A DNA stretch of 10,598 bases from Campylobacteraceae bacterium (GCA_027022775.1 JALVXO010000132.1:1-10598), one strand, 5' to 3'. Numbered from the stretch's first letter, positions 1 to 6,818 are shown. Notes: a model not told the origin generated them from the letters alone. Translations and numbers: made by a program.

Positions 1-724
1 AATTTCCAAATACTATGAATCTGTCGTAACTTTGCCCTATCTTGCCAAATCCGTTTTTGCCAAGCATGTAGAGCAGTTTTGAAAAATCTCCTTTTAATTT
101 ACCCAATTTTGTAACAGATTTCATAGCTAGGAAATCCTCTAATTTAATACCCAGCAATATACTTTCAAAAAATCTTATTACATCTTCTATATAACTTTTT
201 GCCTGCATAACCTCTACAAAAGTTGGGTCGCATGTAACACCGCCGGGAACTGCATAACCAGAATGCGGCCACTGCCCTGCAAATATTGCAAGCGCTTTAG
301 TAATGGTATTAGAGATATACATCGCTTTTAAAGCGTAATTTTCTTCATCTTGAGTGTTTAAAACACTGTTTAAACTTGGAAAAACAGTTAAATATAGCCA
401 TTTAATATGGCTTTGTATCAATTCGCAAGCAAGTGTGAACTCTCTTATGTCTTTTGCTTTTTCAGTAAGTTCAATTTTTTTGACAAAACTGTTTATTCCA
501 TCTTCGAGCGCCCTTACTGAAGCGATTAAATGGGCGTGGTTGCATATTCCGCAAACTCGCGGTGTAATTACAAGCGCATCTTGCGGAGCTTTGCCTTTTA
601 AAATCTCTTCTATGCCCCTGTAAAAATGGAAGTTAATATCTACACTTTCAATTACACAGTTTTTAAAATTAAATTCCAGTTCGGCTTCGCCTTCTATCTT
701 TTCTATTAACTTTTTTACTATCAT
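1..724 (-). CDS. [NiFe] hydrogenase large subunit, 3' part outside window
   Basis: This is the N-terminal 241 residues of the catalytic subunit that carries the Ni-Fe centre for reversible H2 oxidation. The L1 metal-binding motif is clear (TPRVCGICNHAHLIAS, about residues 58-73; RxCGxCxxxH, two Cys that hold the Ni-Fe site). The N-terminal KIEGEAELEF corresponds to the usual RIEGH box but is divergent. YRGIEEILKGKAPQDA is also typical of the family. The C-terminal DPCxxC motif lies beyond the window, so completeness cannot be judged. The start ATG (722-724) overlaps the stop of the small subunit as ATGA, so the two subunits are translationally coupled, as expected for a heterodimer. With the signal-less small subunit this fits a cytoplasmic group 2-like enzyme, perhaps the group 2d type of Aquificota and deep-branching Campylobacterota; the subgroup is inference. 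Confidence 0.9.
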   Translation of the reverse strand, partial: MIVKKLIEKIEGEAELEFNFKNCVIESVDINFHFYRGIEEILKGKAPQDALVITPRVCGICNHAHLIASVRALEDGINSFVKKIELTEKAKDIREFTLACELIQSHIKWLYLTVFPSLNSVLNTQDEENYALKAMYISNTITKALAIFAGQWPHSGYAVPGGVTCDPTFVEVMQAKSYIEDVIRFFESILLGIKLEDFLAMKSVTKLGKLKGDFSKLLYMLGKNGFGKIGQSYDRFIVFGN

Positions 725-1611
725 TTTTTGTAATCAATTACCTTTTTTTCCAATCTTTTTATTTTAAAGCTTTTTGCAATTCCAGTTACTGTAAGATATG
801 CCCGTTTTGAAATGCCCAGCGGCATTTTTTGCGGAATTCCCATATTGGTTTTGGTACTAAAAAGTTTCTCTTTTGGAAAATCTGGTTCTGTGCATCCAAA
901 ACAGGGTGTGCCCACATTGGTTTTAGAACTGGCGTCATTCCACAAAATTTTATTGCAGCTTCCATGTGTAAAAGGCCCCTGGCAGCCGTTTTCATAAAAT
1001 AGACAACCCTCTTTGTGCCCAAAACCGTGCGTATCTATTTTCCATTCGAAATATTCATTTCTTGCACATCCTGTATGAACCGTAAAGGCATACAGTTCTT
1101 GCGGTCTACTCATTTCATCAAGCGGTATTCTGCGGCGGTTTGCTATCATTAAAAGCACATAAGAGAGCCATTTGGGGTGTATTGGACAGCCAGGAAGAGA
1201 AATTAAGCGGTGCTCATACAAATTAAAAATATCCTCTTTTTTGTTTTCTTTATCAAACGCAAAACCGCTTATATTACCAGGTTCATACTGTTTAAAAATC
1301 CCCCCAAATGTTGCACAGGTTCCTGCAGTGATTATAAACCGGGATTCTTTAGCGTAATGGTAAATCAGCTCTTTTATATCAACTCCGCTTTTTATCAACC
1401 CCTCTTTTATTGCCCCTTCTATTATTAAAATATCACTGTGGACTCTTTTTTGCAAAACATCTTCGATGGTGTATTTAGTTTCAATTAACGGGAAATAGAT
1501 AAGCTCAAAGTGTGAGAGTATGGAAAAAAGGTCACTGTGGTTAAAAAATGAGTGGCTGTTTCCATTACATGTTAAAGATTGAATCCAAAGAAGCTTGGGC
1601 TTTCTTGCCAT
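721..1611 (-). CDS. [NiFe] hydrogenase small subunit, cytoplasmic type
   Basis: The 296-aa electron-transfer subunit of the hydrogenase carries the Fe-S relay. It starts directly with the fold (KPKLLWIQSLTCNGNSHS) and has no Tat RR signal, so the enzyme should stay in the cytoplasm. Cluster ligands visible in order: C15 of the N-terminal motif, TAGTCATFGG, SLPGCPIHP, HTGC, then a Cys-rich C-terminal half (GCLFYENGCQGP, SCNKILWN, PCFGCTEPDF) for the medial and distal clusters. The canonical CxGC is CNGN here, with Asn18 in place of the second Cys; a similar CSGN is known from cyanobacterial HupS, a group 2a enzyme. The start ATG is 2 bp after the TetR stop, with AAGG about 8 nt upstream inside the regulator gene. 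The stop overlaps the large-subunit start, so the order is regulator, small, large subunit in one transcript. Confidence 0.93.
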   Translation of the reverse strand: MARKPKLLWIQSLTCNGNSHSFFNHSDLFSILSHFELIYFPLIETKYTIEDVLQKRVHSDILIIEGAIKEGLIKSGVDIKELIYHYAKESRFIITAGTCATFGGIFKQYEPGNISGFAFDKENKKEDIFNLYEHRLISLPGCPIHPKWLSYVLLMIANRRRIPLDEMSRPQELYAFTVHTGCARNEYFEWKIDTHGFGHKEGCLFYENGCQGPFTHGSCNKILWNDASSKTNVGTPCFGCTEPDFPKEKLFSTKTNMGIPQKMPLGISKRAYLTVTGIAKSFKIKRLEKKVIDYKK

Positions 1612-1613
1612 AA

Positions 1614-2207
1614 TTATGCCTTAAGAGCATTATAGATATTTTCTGAAATATCATTTATATATTCATCCAGCTTTTTAGGCAGAATATTTTCACCTTTTAA
1701 AAAGACCATTCCGCCAAGATACCCCATAAAAAGCCCAAAAGCAGAAAAGAAATCCTGGTCTCTTAATTCGCCGCTCTCTACACCGCTGTCAAAAAATATC
1801 ATAATTTCGGTTACAAATCCAGAAACGCAAAGCATTCCTTCGCATCCGTCACTGAAAACTTCGCGGTGAGAAAGATAAACACGCAAGAAATACTCTATCA
1901 TTTCCGGTTTCTCTTTTGCCATTTTAAAGTATAATTCGACAATTTTTTTTATTTTCTCTTTTGAACTGATATTTTGCATATTTACTTTTTGAATCTCCTG
2001 TCCCAGGACCTCGGAAGTGTATTTAATAATCTCTTTTGCCAAAATATCTTTTGATTTAAAATAGTTATACAGGTTGCCCACACTCATATTAAGGGCATTA
2101 GCAATGTCTGGAATTGTAGTTTTATGGAAGCCGTTAGCAGAAAAAAGTTTTAAAGCTGTTTTTAAAATAGATTCCCGCTTTAACTTTTTTTTATCAATTT
2201 TGCTCAA
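1614..2207 (-). CDS. TetR/AcrR-family transcriptional regulator
   Basis: This 197-aa protein has a TetR-type N-terminal DNA-binding domain: RESILKTALKLFSANGFHKTTIPDIANALN followed by MSVGNLYNYFKSK (about residues 11-55), the family's helix-turn-helix with the YNYFKSK end. The remaining 140 residues are helical and variable, as in TetR ligand-binding domains; no ligand can be read from them. The start is TTG (2205-2207), chosen because AAAGGTG lies 7 nt upstream and no better start exists. It is the first gene of the hydrogenase transcript (2-bp gap) and is divergent from the Mla-type lipid transporter operon across 83 bp. TetR regulators commonly bind between themselves and a divergent gene, so it may control the transporter, the hydrogenase, itself, or all three. 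Two facing TATAAT boxes and a 14-bp palindrome lie in that gap. Confidence 0.9.
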   Translation of the reverse strand: MSKIDKKKLKRESILKTALKLFSANGFHKTTIPDIANALNMSVGNLYNYFKSKDILAKEIIKYTSEVLGQEIQKVNMQNISSKEKIKKIVELYFKMAKEKPEMIEYFLRVYLSHREVFSDGCEGMLCVSGFVTEIMIFFDSGVESGELRDQDFFSAFGLFMGYLGGMVFLKGENILPKKLDEYINDISENIYNALKA

Positions 2208-2290
2208 TTGGGCACCTTTTTTGTTTTAATTTTAACATAAAATTAATTTTAAATAACTATTATAGAAAGATTTTTGATATAATCTTAAGT
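2208..2290. promoter_or_regulatory. Overlapping divergent promoters of the TetR-hydrogenase and mla operons
   Basis: This 83-bp AT-rich gap holds TATAAT at 2278-2283 on the plus strand (TTTTTGATATAAT) and TATAAT at 2259-2264 on the minus strand (TTTCTATAAT). A second minus-strand candidate, an extended -10 TGTTAAAAT, has its hexamer at 2229-2234. The two RNA polymerase footprints would overlap, so the promoters should compete. No -35 box is evident on either side, which is usual for Campylobacterota sigma-70 promoters. The plus -10 is only 7 nt from the mlaE ATG. Confidence 0.6.
2238..2251. promoter_or_regulatory. 14-bp palindrome, candidate TetR operator
   Basis: TAAAATTAATTTTA is a perfect 14-bp palindrome. 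It lies just downstream of the predicted minus-strand start site (about 2252) and near the -40 area of the plus promoter, a suitable place for a repressor of both directions. The composition is all A/T in a very AT-rich gap, so chance is a real alternative. Confidence 0.3.
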
Positions 2291-3403
2291 ATGAGCTTTA
2301 TAAATTATAAAACAGTTAATAAAAACAATACCACATATCTTTACTGTTACGGAAGCTGGCGTGTTAATACTATTGACAAGGTAGAAAAAAATCTTTTAAA
2401 ATTAAAAATATCAAATAAACTTGTTATCGATGCAAAAGAGATTAAAGAGCTTGACAGCAGCGGCGCTTTACTTCTTTTTTTAGTGCAAAAAAATGCACTA
2501 GAGAGCGGAGTGAATGCTGAAATTGTCAATTTAACCCCAAAACAGGAGAGACTTTTAGAGATAATAAAAAGCAATTTTATCCAAGAGAGCAAACCTTTTA
2601 AAGTAAAAGAGGATTTTCTTGCAGATATTGGCAGAAGCACGGTTGATGTAATTAAATATTTAATCGAGTTTATCGGTTTTATCGGCGAATTGTTTATTAG
2701 AACTTTGGATATTTTTAAAAAACCGAGAAACTTTAGGATTAAAGAGACAGTATATTTTATACAGAGCACCGGTATTAACGCTTTGCCAATTATTGGGATG
2801 ACTTCGTTCCTTGTAGGGGTTGTGATTGCTTACCAGACAATAGTGCAGCTTAGCAAATTTGGCGCCGATATTTTTGTGGTTGATGCCAGCTCTATCTCTA
2901 TTGCCAGGGAGCTTGGCCCGATGATTACCGCTATAGTTGTGGCGGGGCGGAGCGCCTCTTCTTTTACTGCGGAAATTGGGGCTATGAAGCTTACAGAAGA
3001 GATTGATGCAATGAAAACAATGGGTTTTATGCCATTTTTCTTTCTTGTTATTCCGCGGGTTACGGCGCTGGTAATTGCACTGCCTATTTTGATATTTTTT
3101 TCCGATATAGTCGGAATTTTTGGCTCTATGATTGCCACAAATGCTCAAATTGGGCTCTCTTTTGATATTTTTATAAACAGGCTTTATGAGGTTTTGGCTC
3201 TTAAGCATTATGTTATCGGTATTTTAAAGGGTCCTTTTTTTGCTATAATAATAGCGTTAATTGGTGTATTTCACGGTTTGCGGGTTAGCCAGGATACCGA
3301 AAGCATAGGAAAAGAGACAACGCAAAGCGTTGTAAATGCAATCTTTTTTGTAATTGTGTGCGATGCCCTCTTTTCTGTTATTTTTACGGAGCTTGGAATA
3401 TGA
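2291..3403 (+). CDS. mlaE: STAS-MlaE fusion: lipid ABC transporter permease
   Basis: The 370-aa inner-membrane permease of an Mla-type phospholipid transporter also carries the partner protein MlaB as an N-terminal STAS domain. Residues about 5-110 are STAS-like, with the core LVIDAKEIKELDSSGALLL; the DSSG motif resembles the phosphorylated loop of SpoIIAA-like proteins. Residues about 120-370 are the MlaE/DUF140 permease: GINALPIIGMTSFLVGVVIAYQ, then the conserved ELGPMITAIVVAGRSASSF with GAMKLTEEIDAMKTMG, and several long hydrophobic spans. The protein matches the iamB type of C. jejuni. The stop overlaps mlaF as ATGA. There is no good Shine-Dalgarno, and TATAAT ends 7 nt before the ATG, so the transcript may be leaderless. 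The start is fixed by the STAS fold beginning within the first 10 residues. Confidence 0.93.
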   Translation: MSFINYKTVNKNNTTYLYCYGSWRVNTIDKVEKNLLKLKISNKLVIDAKEIKELDSSGALLLFLVQKNALESGVNAEIVNLTPKQERLLEIIKSNFIQESKPFKVKEDFLADIGRSTVDVIKYLIEFIGFIGELFIRTLDIFKKPRNFRIKETVYFIQSTGINALPIIGMTSFLVGVVIAYQTIVQLSKFGADIFVVDASSISIARELGPMITAIVVAGRSASSFTAEIGAMKLTEEIDAMKTMGFMPFFFLVIPRVTALVIALPILIFFSDIVGIFGSMIATNAQIGLSFDIFINRLYEVLALKHYVIGILKGPFFAIIIALIGVFHGLRVSQDTESIGKETTQSVVNAIFFVIVCDALFSVIFTELGI

Positions 3404-4161
3404 AAAGCGTAATAAAGGTAGAAAATTTAGTTACGAAATTCGGCTCTAAAGTTGTTCATAACGGGGTTAACCTGGATGTAAAAGAGGGGCAGATATATGC
3501 AATTTTGGGAGAGAGCGGTTCGGGTAAATCGGTGCTGGTAAAAGAGATTATTATGCTTTTAAAACCGACTGCCGGTGATATTTACATTTTTGGCAAAAAT
3601 ATAAAAAATTTAACCTCTAAAGAGGTGCAAAAACTCAAGCAGGAGTGGGGCGTTCTGTTTCAATTTGGGGCGCTTTTTACCTCTTTAAGCGTTGCTAATA
3701 ATATTGCATTTTTGCTAAAAGAATACACAAAGCTCTCTAAAAAGATGATAAATTACATAATTGATGAAAAGCTTGAAATGGTAGGGCTTGATGCAAGCGT
3801 AAAGTATCTTTATCCGCATGAGTTAAGCGGCGGAATGATAAAGCGCGCTGCGCTTGCAAGAACACTAGCGCTAGATCCGAAACTGCTGTTTCTGGATGAA
3901 CCCACAAGCGGATTAGACCCGGTGGGAGCGAGGGGATTTGATGAATTAATCTCAAATCTTCGCGATATTTTAGATTTAACAATTGTTATGATTACACACG
4001 ATTTGGATACAATACACAATATAGTAGATGAAATGTCGATTTTGGCAGACCAAAAGGTGGTAGCAGAGGGGACACTTGAAGAGATTTTAAAATCAGACCA
4101 CCCGTTTGTGCAGAAATTCTTTAAAAATGAGTATGTAAATAAGAGGTTGAAAAATGTATGA
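3400..4161 (+). CDS. mlaF: Mla-type lipid ABC transporter ATPase
   Basis: This is the 253-aa cytoplasmic ATPase that powers lipid movement through MlaE. All ABC motifs are present: Walker A GESGSGKS (residues 37-44), Q-loop in VLFQFGALF, signature LSGGM followed by KRAALARTLALDP, Walker B LLFLDEPTSGLDP, and H-loop ITHDLDT. FQFGALFTSLSV is typical of MlaF/Ttg2A proteins, where it contacts the permease. The start at 3400 is preferred over an in-frame GTG at 3358: it gives the coupling ATGA with mlaE, has GGAG 8 nt upstream (3388-3391), and the fold begins at once. The C. jejuni counterpart is known as iamA. The stop overlaps the next start (ATGTATGA). Confidence 0.95.
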   Translation: MKSVIKVENLVTKFGSKVVHNGVNLDVKEGQIYAILGESGSGKSVLVKEIIMLLKPTAGDIYIFGKNIKNLTSKEVQKLKQEWGVLFQFGALFTSLSVANNIAFLLKEYTKLSKKMINYIIDEKLEMVGLDASVKYLYPHELSGGMIKRAALARTLALDPKLLFLDEPTSGLDPVGARGFDELISNLRDILDLTIVMITHDLDTIHNIVDEMSILADQKVVAEGTLEEILKSDHPFVQKFFKNEYVNKRLKNV

Positions 4162-5128
4162 AAAGATAAATTATAAACTTGTCGGGCTTTTTGTTTTGCT
4201 GTTTAGCGCAGCTGCAACATATTTTGGGTTTTGGCTCTCTAAAAGCGGAGTAAACAGAAACAATTACAATTACTATATTGCATATTTCGATGAATCTGTT
4301 GACGGTTTAAATAAAGATTCTGTAGTTAAACTAAATGGTGTTGATGTAGGGCGTGTGGTCAAAATTTCTGTTGATAATAAACATATTACCAAAGTGCGGG
4401 TAGATATGGCAATAAGAAAAGGGTTGAAAATTACAGATGGAATGTATGCGGTTTTAAAAAGCCAAGGGCTGACCGGTTTAAGGTATATAAATATTCAAAG
4501 TGAAAGAAAAGACGGTAAAACCATTGAGCCAAATGGTGAAAATTCGGTAATAAAAACCAAAGTTTCAATTTTGGCAGATATGGAAAAGAGCGCACCTGAA
4601 GCTTTAAATAAAATTGTGCAGTTTAGCCAGAAACTGGATTTACTTTTAAGCGATAAAAATATAGACAATTTTTCAAAAATTTTAGAAAATGGGGCTAAAG
4701 CGACACATAAAGCTGTTGAGTTAGAAGAGAAAATAAGTTCAATTTTAGGGGATAATAACGGTTCTGTAAAAAGTTTTGTAACTACAGTAAAAGATTTAAA
4801 CAGAACCGTTGCAGATACACTTAACGAGTATAAGAAACTGGCGCGAAACGGCAATATTGCGCTTGATGAAATAAATAAAAAGCTGCCTAAACTTTTAAGC
4901 GGTTTAGAAAAAGCGACAAAAAATATAAGCAGCGCCTCTTATTTAATAAGCAAAACCATAAAACGGGGAGATTACAATTTAAATAGAATTTTATCTCCTG
5001 CAATGGCTGATTTGAAAGATTTGATAGTAAAATACAAAGAGGTTGGCGATGAGTTAAAAGCGCTGGCTCAAAATCCAGGCTCAAGGCTTTTAAACGGCGT
5101 CAAACCCCCAAAAGGACCTGGTGAATGA
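4154..5128 (+). CDS. mlaD: MCE-domain periplasmic lipid-binding protein (MlaD-like)
   Basis: The 324-aa substrate-binding component is anchored in the inner membrane by one N-terminal helix (about residues 8-27, VGLFVLLFSAAATYFGFWL). The MCE domain follows: YYIAYFDESVDGLNKDSVVKLNGVDVGRV (about 40-70), then GLKITDGMYAVLKSQGLTGLRYINIQ, with the conserved G-L-T-G-x-x-Y-I-x-I signature. MCE domains form hexameric rings that pass lipids between the membranes. The C-terminal 190 residues are helical, Lys/Leu-rich and coiled-coil-like, longer than E. coli MlaD (about 180 aa in total) and similar to the Mce-like proteins of other Campylobacterota. The start overlaps the mlaF stop by 8 nt; GAGG lies just upstream. 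The periplasmic helical part holds two D-x-N-x-S/T sequons (DNNGS with N202, DLNRT with N216). Confidence 0.92.
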   Translation: MYEKINYKLVGLFVLLFSAAATYFGFWLSKSGVNRNNYNYYIAYFDESVDGLNKDSVVKLNGVDVGRVVKISVDNKHITKVRVDMAIRKGLKITDGMYAVLKSQGLTGLRYINIQSERKDGKTIEPNGENSVIKTKVSILADMEKSAPEALNKIVQFSQKLDLLLSDKNIDNFSKILENGAKATHKAVELEEKISSILGDNNGSVKSFVTTVKDLNRTVADTLNEYKKLARNGNIALDEINKKLPKLLSGLEKATKNISSASYLISKTIKRGDYNLNRILSPAMADLKDLIVKYKEVGDELKALAQNPGSRLLNGVKPPKGPGE

Positions 5129-5697
5129 AAAAGATTATAACAATAGCGCTGATTTTAATTTTAAGCGGATGCACAAGCCATACAGTCAATATTTATGATT
5201 TGGCGGCAAACAGTGTGCCTGCGCAGAGCAAAAGGTTTAAAAACAGAGTTTTAAAAGTGGAGTTTCCTTCTGCTCTTGGAGCGCTTGGCAGCAGCAGGAT
5301 ATTTTATAAAAGAGACGGTATAACAAGCTACTATCTATACAGCAGATGGAGCGACACTTTAAACAGGCTTGTCTATTCACAGTTAAAAAAAGCCCTCGAA
5401 GAGTCCGGCAGTTTTAAAAGCGTATTGGCTTACAACTCTTCCGCCAAAGCCGATATAATTTTAGAAACTGAGATAATGGATTTTTACCATGTGGTAAAAG
5501 GTAACAGCTCTTATGCCGATATTAAATTTTCTGCAAAATTGATAGATTCAAACAGCAGAAAAGTTATAAAAAGCAAAATTTTCAGCTATAAATTAAAAGT
5601 AGATGAGTTAAATGCAAAAAGCTTTATAAAAACAGCCATAAAGGCTGTATCTTTGTTTATTGAGGAGCTTACAATGGCATTTTTTAAGGAAGGATAG
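5125..5697 (+). CDS. PqiC-like auxiliary lipoprotein of the MCE transporter
   Basis: This 190-aa protein has a lipoprotein signal: MKKIITIALILIL followed by the lipobox LSGC (residues 13-16), with Cys16 as the lipidated residue and Thr at +2, which fits outer-membrane sorting. The mature part matches the ABC-type transport auxiliary lipoprotein family (PqiC/DUF330): IFYKRDGITSYYLYSRWSDTLNRLVYSQLKKALEESGSF, that is, the Y-x-Y-x-x-W segment followed by an amphipathic helix. In E. coli the PqiC relative works with the PqiB MCE protein. Here it is the last gene of the operon, coupled to mlaD by ATGA, so it probably docks the MCE assembly at the outer membrane. No MlaA or MlaC homologue is present in the window. 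The final 14 bp overlap the convergent gene. Confidence 0.88.
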   Translation: MKKIITIALILILSGCTSHTVNIYDLAANSVPAQSKRFKNRVLKVEFPSALGALGSSRIFYKRDGITSYYLYSRWSDTLNRLVYSQLKKALEESGSFKSVLAYNSSAKADIILETEIMDFYHVVKGNSSYADIKFSAKLIDSNSRKVIKSKIFSYKLKVDELNAKSFIKTAIKAVSLFIEELTMAFFKEG

Positions 5698-6676
5698 AGG
5701 CGTATTTATTTAATAGATGCCTATATCTTCTGCTGCATGGTTTATGGGTTTTTGCGTATATTTTCCATCCATATCTGTTTTTTGTTAAATAGTAGTTGTT
5801 TTTTGAACAAAATCTCTGACCGTTTCTAAAAGTGTATATAACTTTAGCTACTACTTTATTTGTTCTTACAAGCTTTATACTTTTTACATAGATATATTTT
5901 AAGTTGCTAATTAACCAGCTTTGATATCCTGCATCGTTGTATGCTGTTTCATTATTAAAATAAATTCCCCTGTTTGCCTGAATAATTTTATTCATTTTAT
6001 TTAAATAATTTTTTACATACTGTTTTTGTGTAAAATAGTAACTATTTTTATTGATTACTTTTTTATTAATTGCTAATTTTACTTTTGGCAAACCTCTTTT
6101 TAATCCTAAAATTTTTCTTTCATGCGCATTTACCCAGTGCATACTGGTAAATTTTGTATTAAACATTTTTGCTAAAATTGATGTTGGTGCATTTACTTCA
6201 TTTGCATAACTTATTATACTTCCAAAATCTTTTTCTATAACAGATGTTCGAACATAGCTTCTATCTTTATAATAAAAATTATGAAATCCTAATTTAGAGC
6301 CATAAGGGAGTATCATAAGCTTTCTGCCGTATAAATCGCGGCCACCTAAAAAAGCAAGTGCACAGCTGCTGGCACACATTCCATTTTTCAGTACAGCTGC
6401 TCCAATGCGGTGCCTTTTCAAAAATCTTCCTATTTTTAATCCTTCTTGCAACTCACCGCCTCCGCTGTTAAAAACGACAATAGTCTGTTTGTTGTGCGGC
6501 ACTCTGCTGTATGCGTTTTTCAGTTTTCTTAAATCTCCGCGGTATATTTTGCCATAAGCGTAAATTAGATTATAATTGTAAAAATTTTTATTAATAGCAT
6601 AACTCATGGCATTTAATGTAGCAGAACTAAACATTAATAAAAAAATAAATGATATAATATTTAATCTAATTTTCAT
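5684..6676 (-). CDS. Exported ClpP-fold protein, putative serine peptidase
   Basis: This 330-aa protein has a Sec signal peptide (hydrophobic 7-19, probable cleavage after LNA at residue 23). Residues about 36-135 look like a periplasmic ClpP/crotonase-fold family (COG3904-like): FNSGGGELQEGLKIGRFL (69-86, oxyanion-loop type), then GMCASSCALAFLGG with Ser103 at the nucleophile position, and LGFHNF with His132 as candidate catalytic His. Cys101 and Cys105 flank the serine and could form a disulfide. The last 130 residues are Tyr/Lys/Asn-rich and not recognised; RNGQRFCSKNNYYLTK and YGWKIYAK suggest a beta-rich, NTF2-like domain with a second Cys pair. The gene stands alone and converges on the lipoprotein gene with 14 bp of overlap. 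Its promoter region carries a perfect inverted repeat. The substrate is unknown; activity is inferred from the Ser/His positions only. Confidence 0.8.
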   Translation of the reverse strand: MKIRLNIISFIFLLMFSSATLNAMSYAINKNFYNYNLIYAYGKIYRGDLRKLKNAYSRVPHNKQTIVVFNSGGGELQEGLKIGRFLKRHRIGAAVLKNGMCASSCALAFLGGRDLYGRKLMILPYGSKLGFHNFYYKDRSYVRTSVIEKDFGSIISYANEVNAPTSILAKMFNTKFTSMHWVNAHERKILGLKRGLPKVKLAINKKVINKNSYYFTQKQYVKNYLNKMNKIIQANRGIYFNNETAYNDAGYQSWLISNLKYIYVKSIKLVRTNKVVAKVIYTFRNGQRFCSKNNYYLTKNRYGWKIYAKTHKPCSRRYRHLLNKYASILP

Positions 6677-6701
6677 GGCGATACTCTCTTATGTGATTTA
6701 T

Positions 6702-6726
6702 TTGTTTACTATTTTTTAGTAAACAA
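6702..6726. promoter_or_regulatory. Perfect 10-bp inverted repeat, candidate operator
   Basis: TTGTTTACTA (6702-6711) and TAGTAAACAA (6717-6726) are exact reverse complements separated by five T. The element sits 25 bp upstream of the exported ClpP-like gene, directly over the transcription start predicted from the extended -10 at 6731-6739. This is a classical repressor-operator position. It could also act as a hairpin at the 5' end of the mRNA. No second copy is visible in the window. Confidence 0.55.
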
Positions 6727-6730
6727 TGTA

Positions 6731-6739
6731 ATTGTACCA
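6731..6739 (-). promoter_or_regulatory. Extended -10 promoter of the ClpP-like gene
   Basis: Read on the minus strand the sequence is TGGTACAAT, an extended -10 (TGnTACAAT) whose hexamer is at 6731-6736. The predicted start is about 6724, inside the inverted repeat, giving a 5' leader of roughly 48 nt. AAGAGAG near 6688-6694 may serve as a weak ribosome binding site. Confidence 0.5.
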
Positions 6740-6779
6740 TAGATTGGATTTAATTTAGTTTAAAATCCACAAAAATTAC

Positions 6780-6818
6780 ATCTTTTTTTGCAAAAAAATT
6801 TTTTTTGCAAAAAAAGAT
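6780..6818. repeat. 39-bp double palindrome of T7GCA7 units
   Basis: The left arm ATC-T7-GC-A7 (6780-6798) and right arm T7-GC-A7-GAT (6800-6818) are perfect 19-bp reverse complements around one T. Each half contains the 16-bp palindrome T7GCA7, so it is both a direct and an inverted repeat. It lies in the divergent gap between the ClpP-like gene and the FUN14 gene, upstream of both promoters, so it does not terminate either gene. It may be a bent-DNA or protein-binding site, or a cruciform. Confidence 0.8.

Noticed and set aside
2660..3208. Antisense open frame of 182 codons within mlaE
   Set aside because: The composition is shadow-like (Asn/Lys/His-rich), there is no ribosome binding site, and the plus-strand frame is a clear MlaE.
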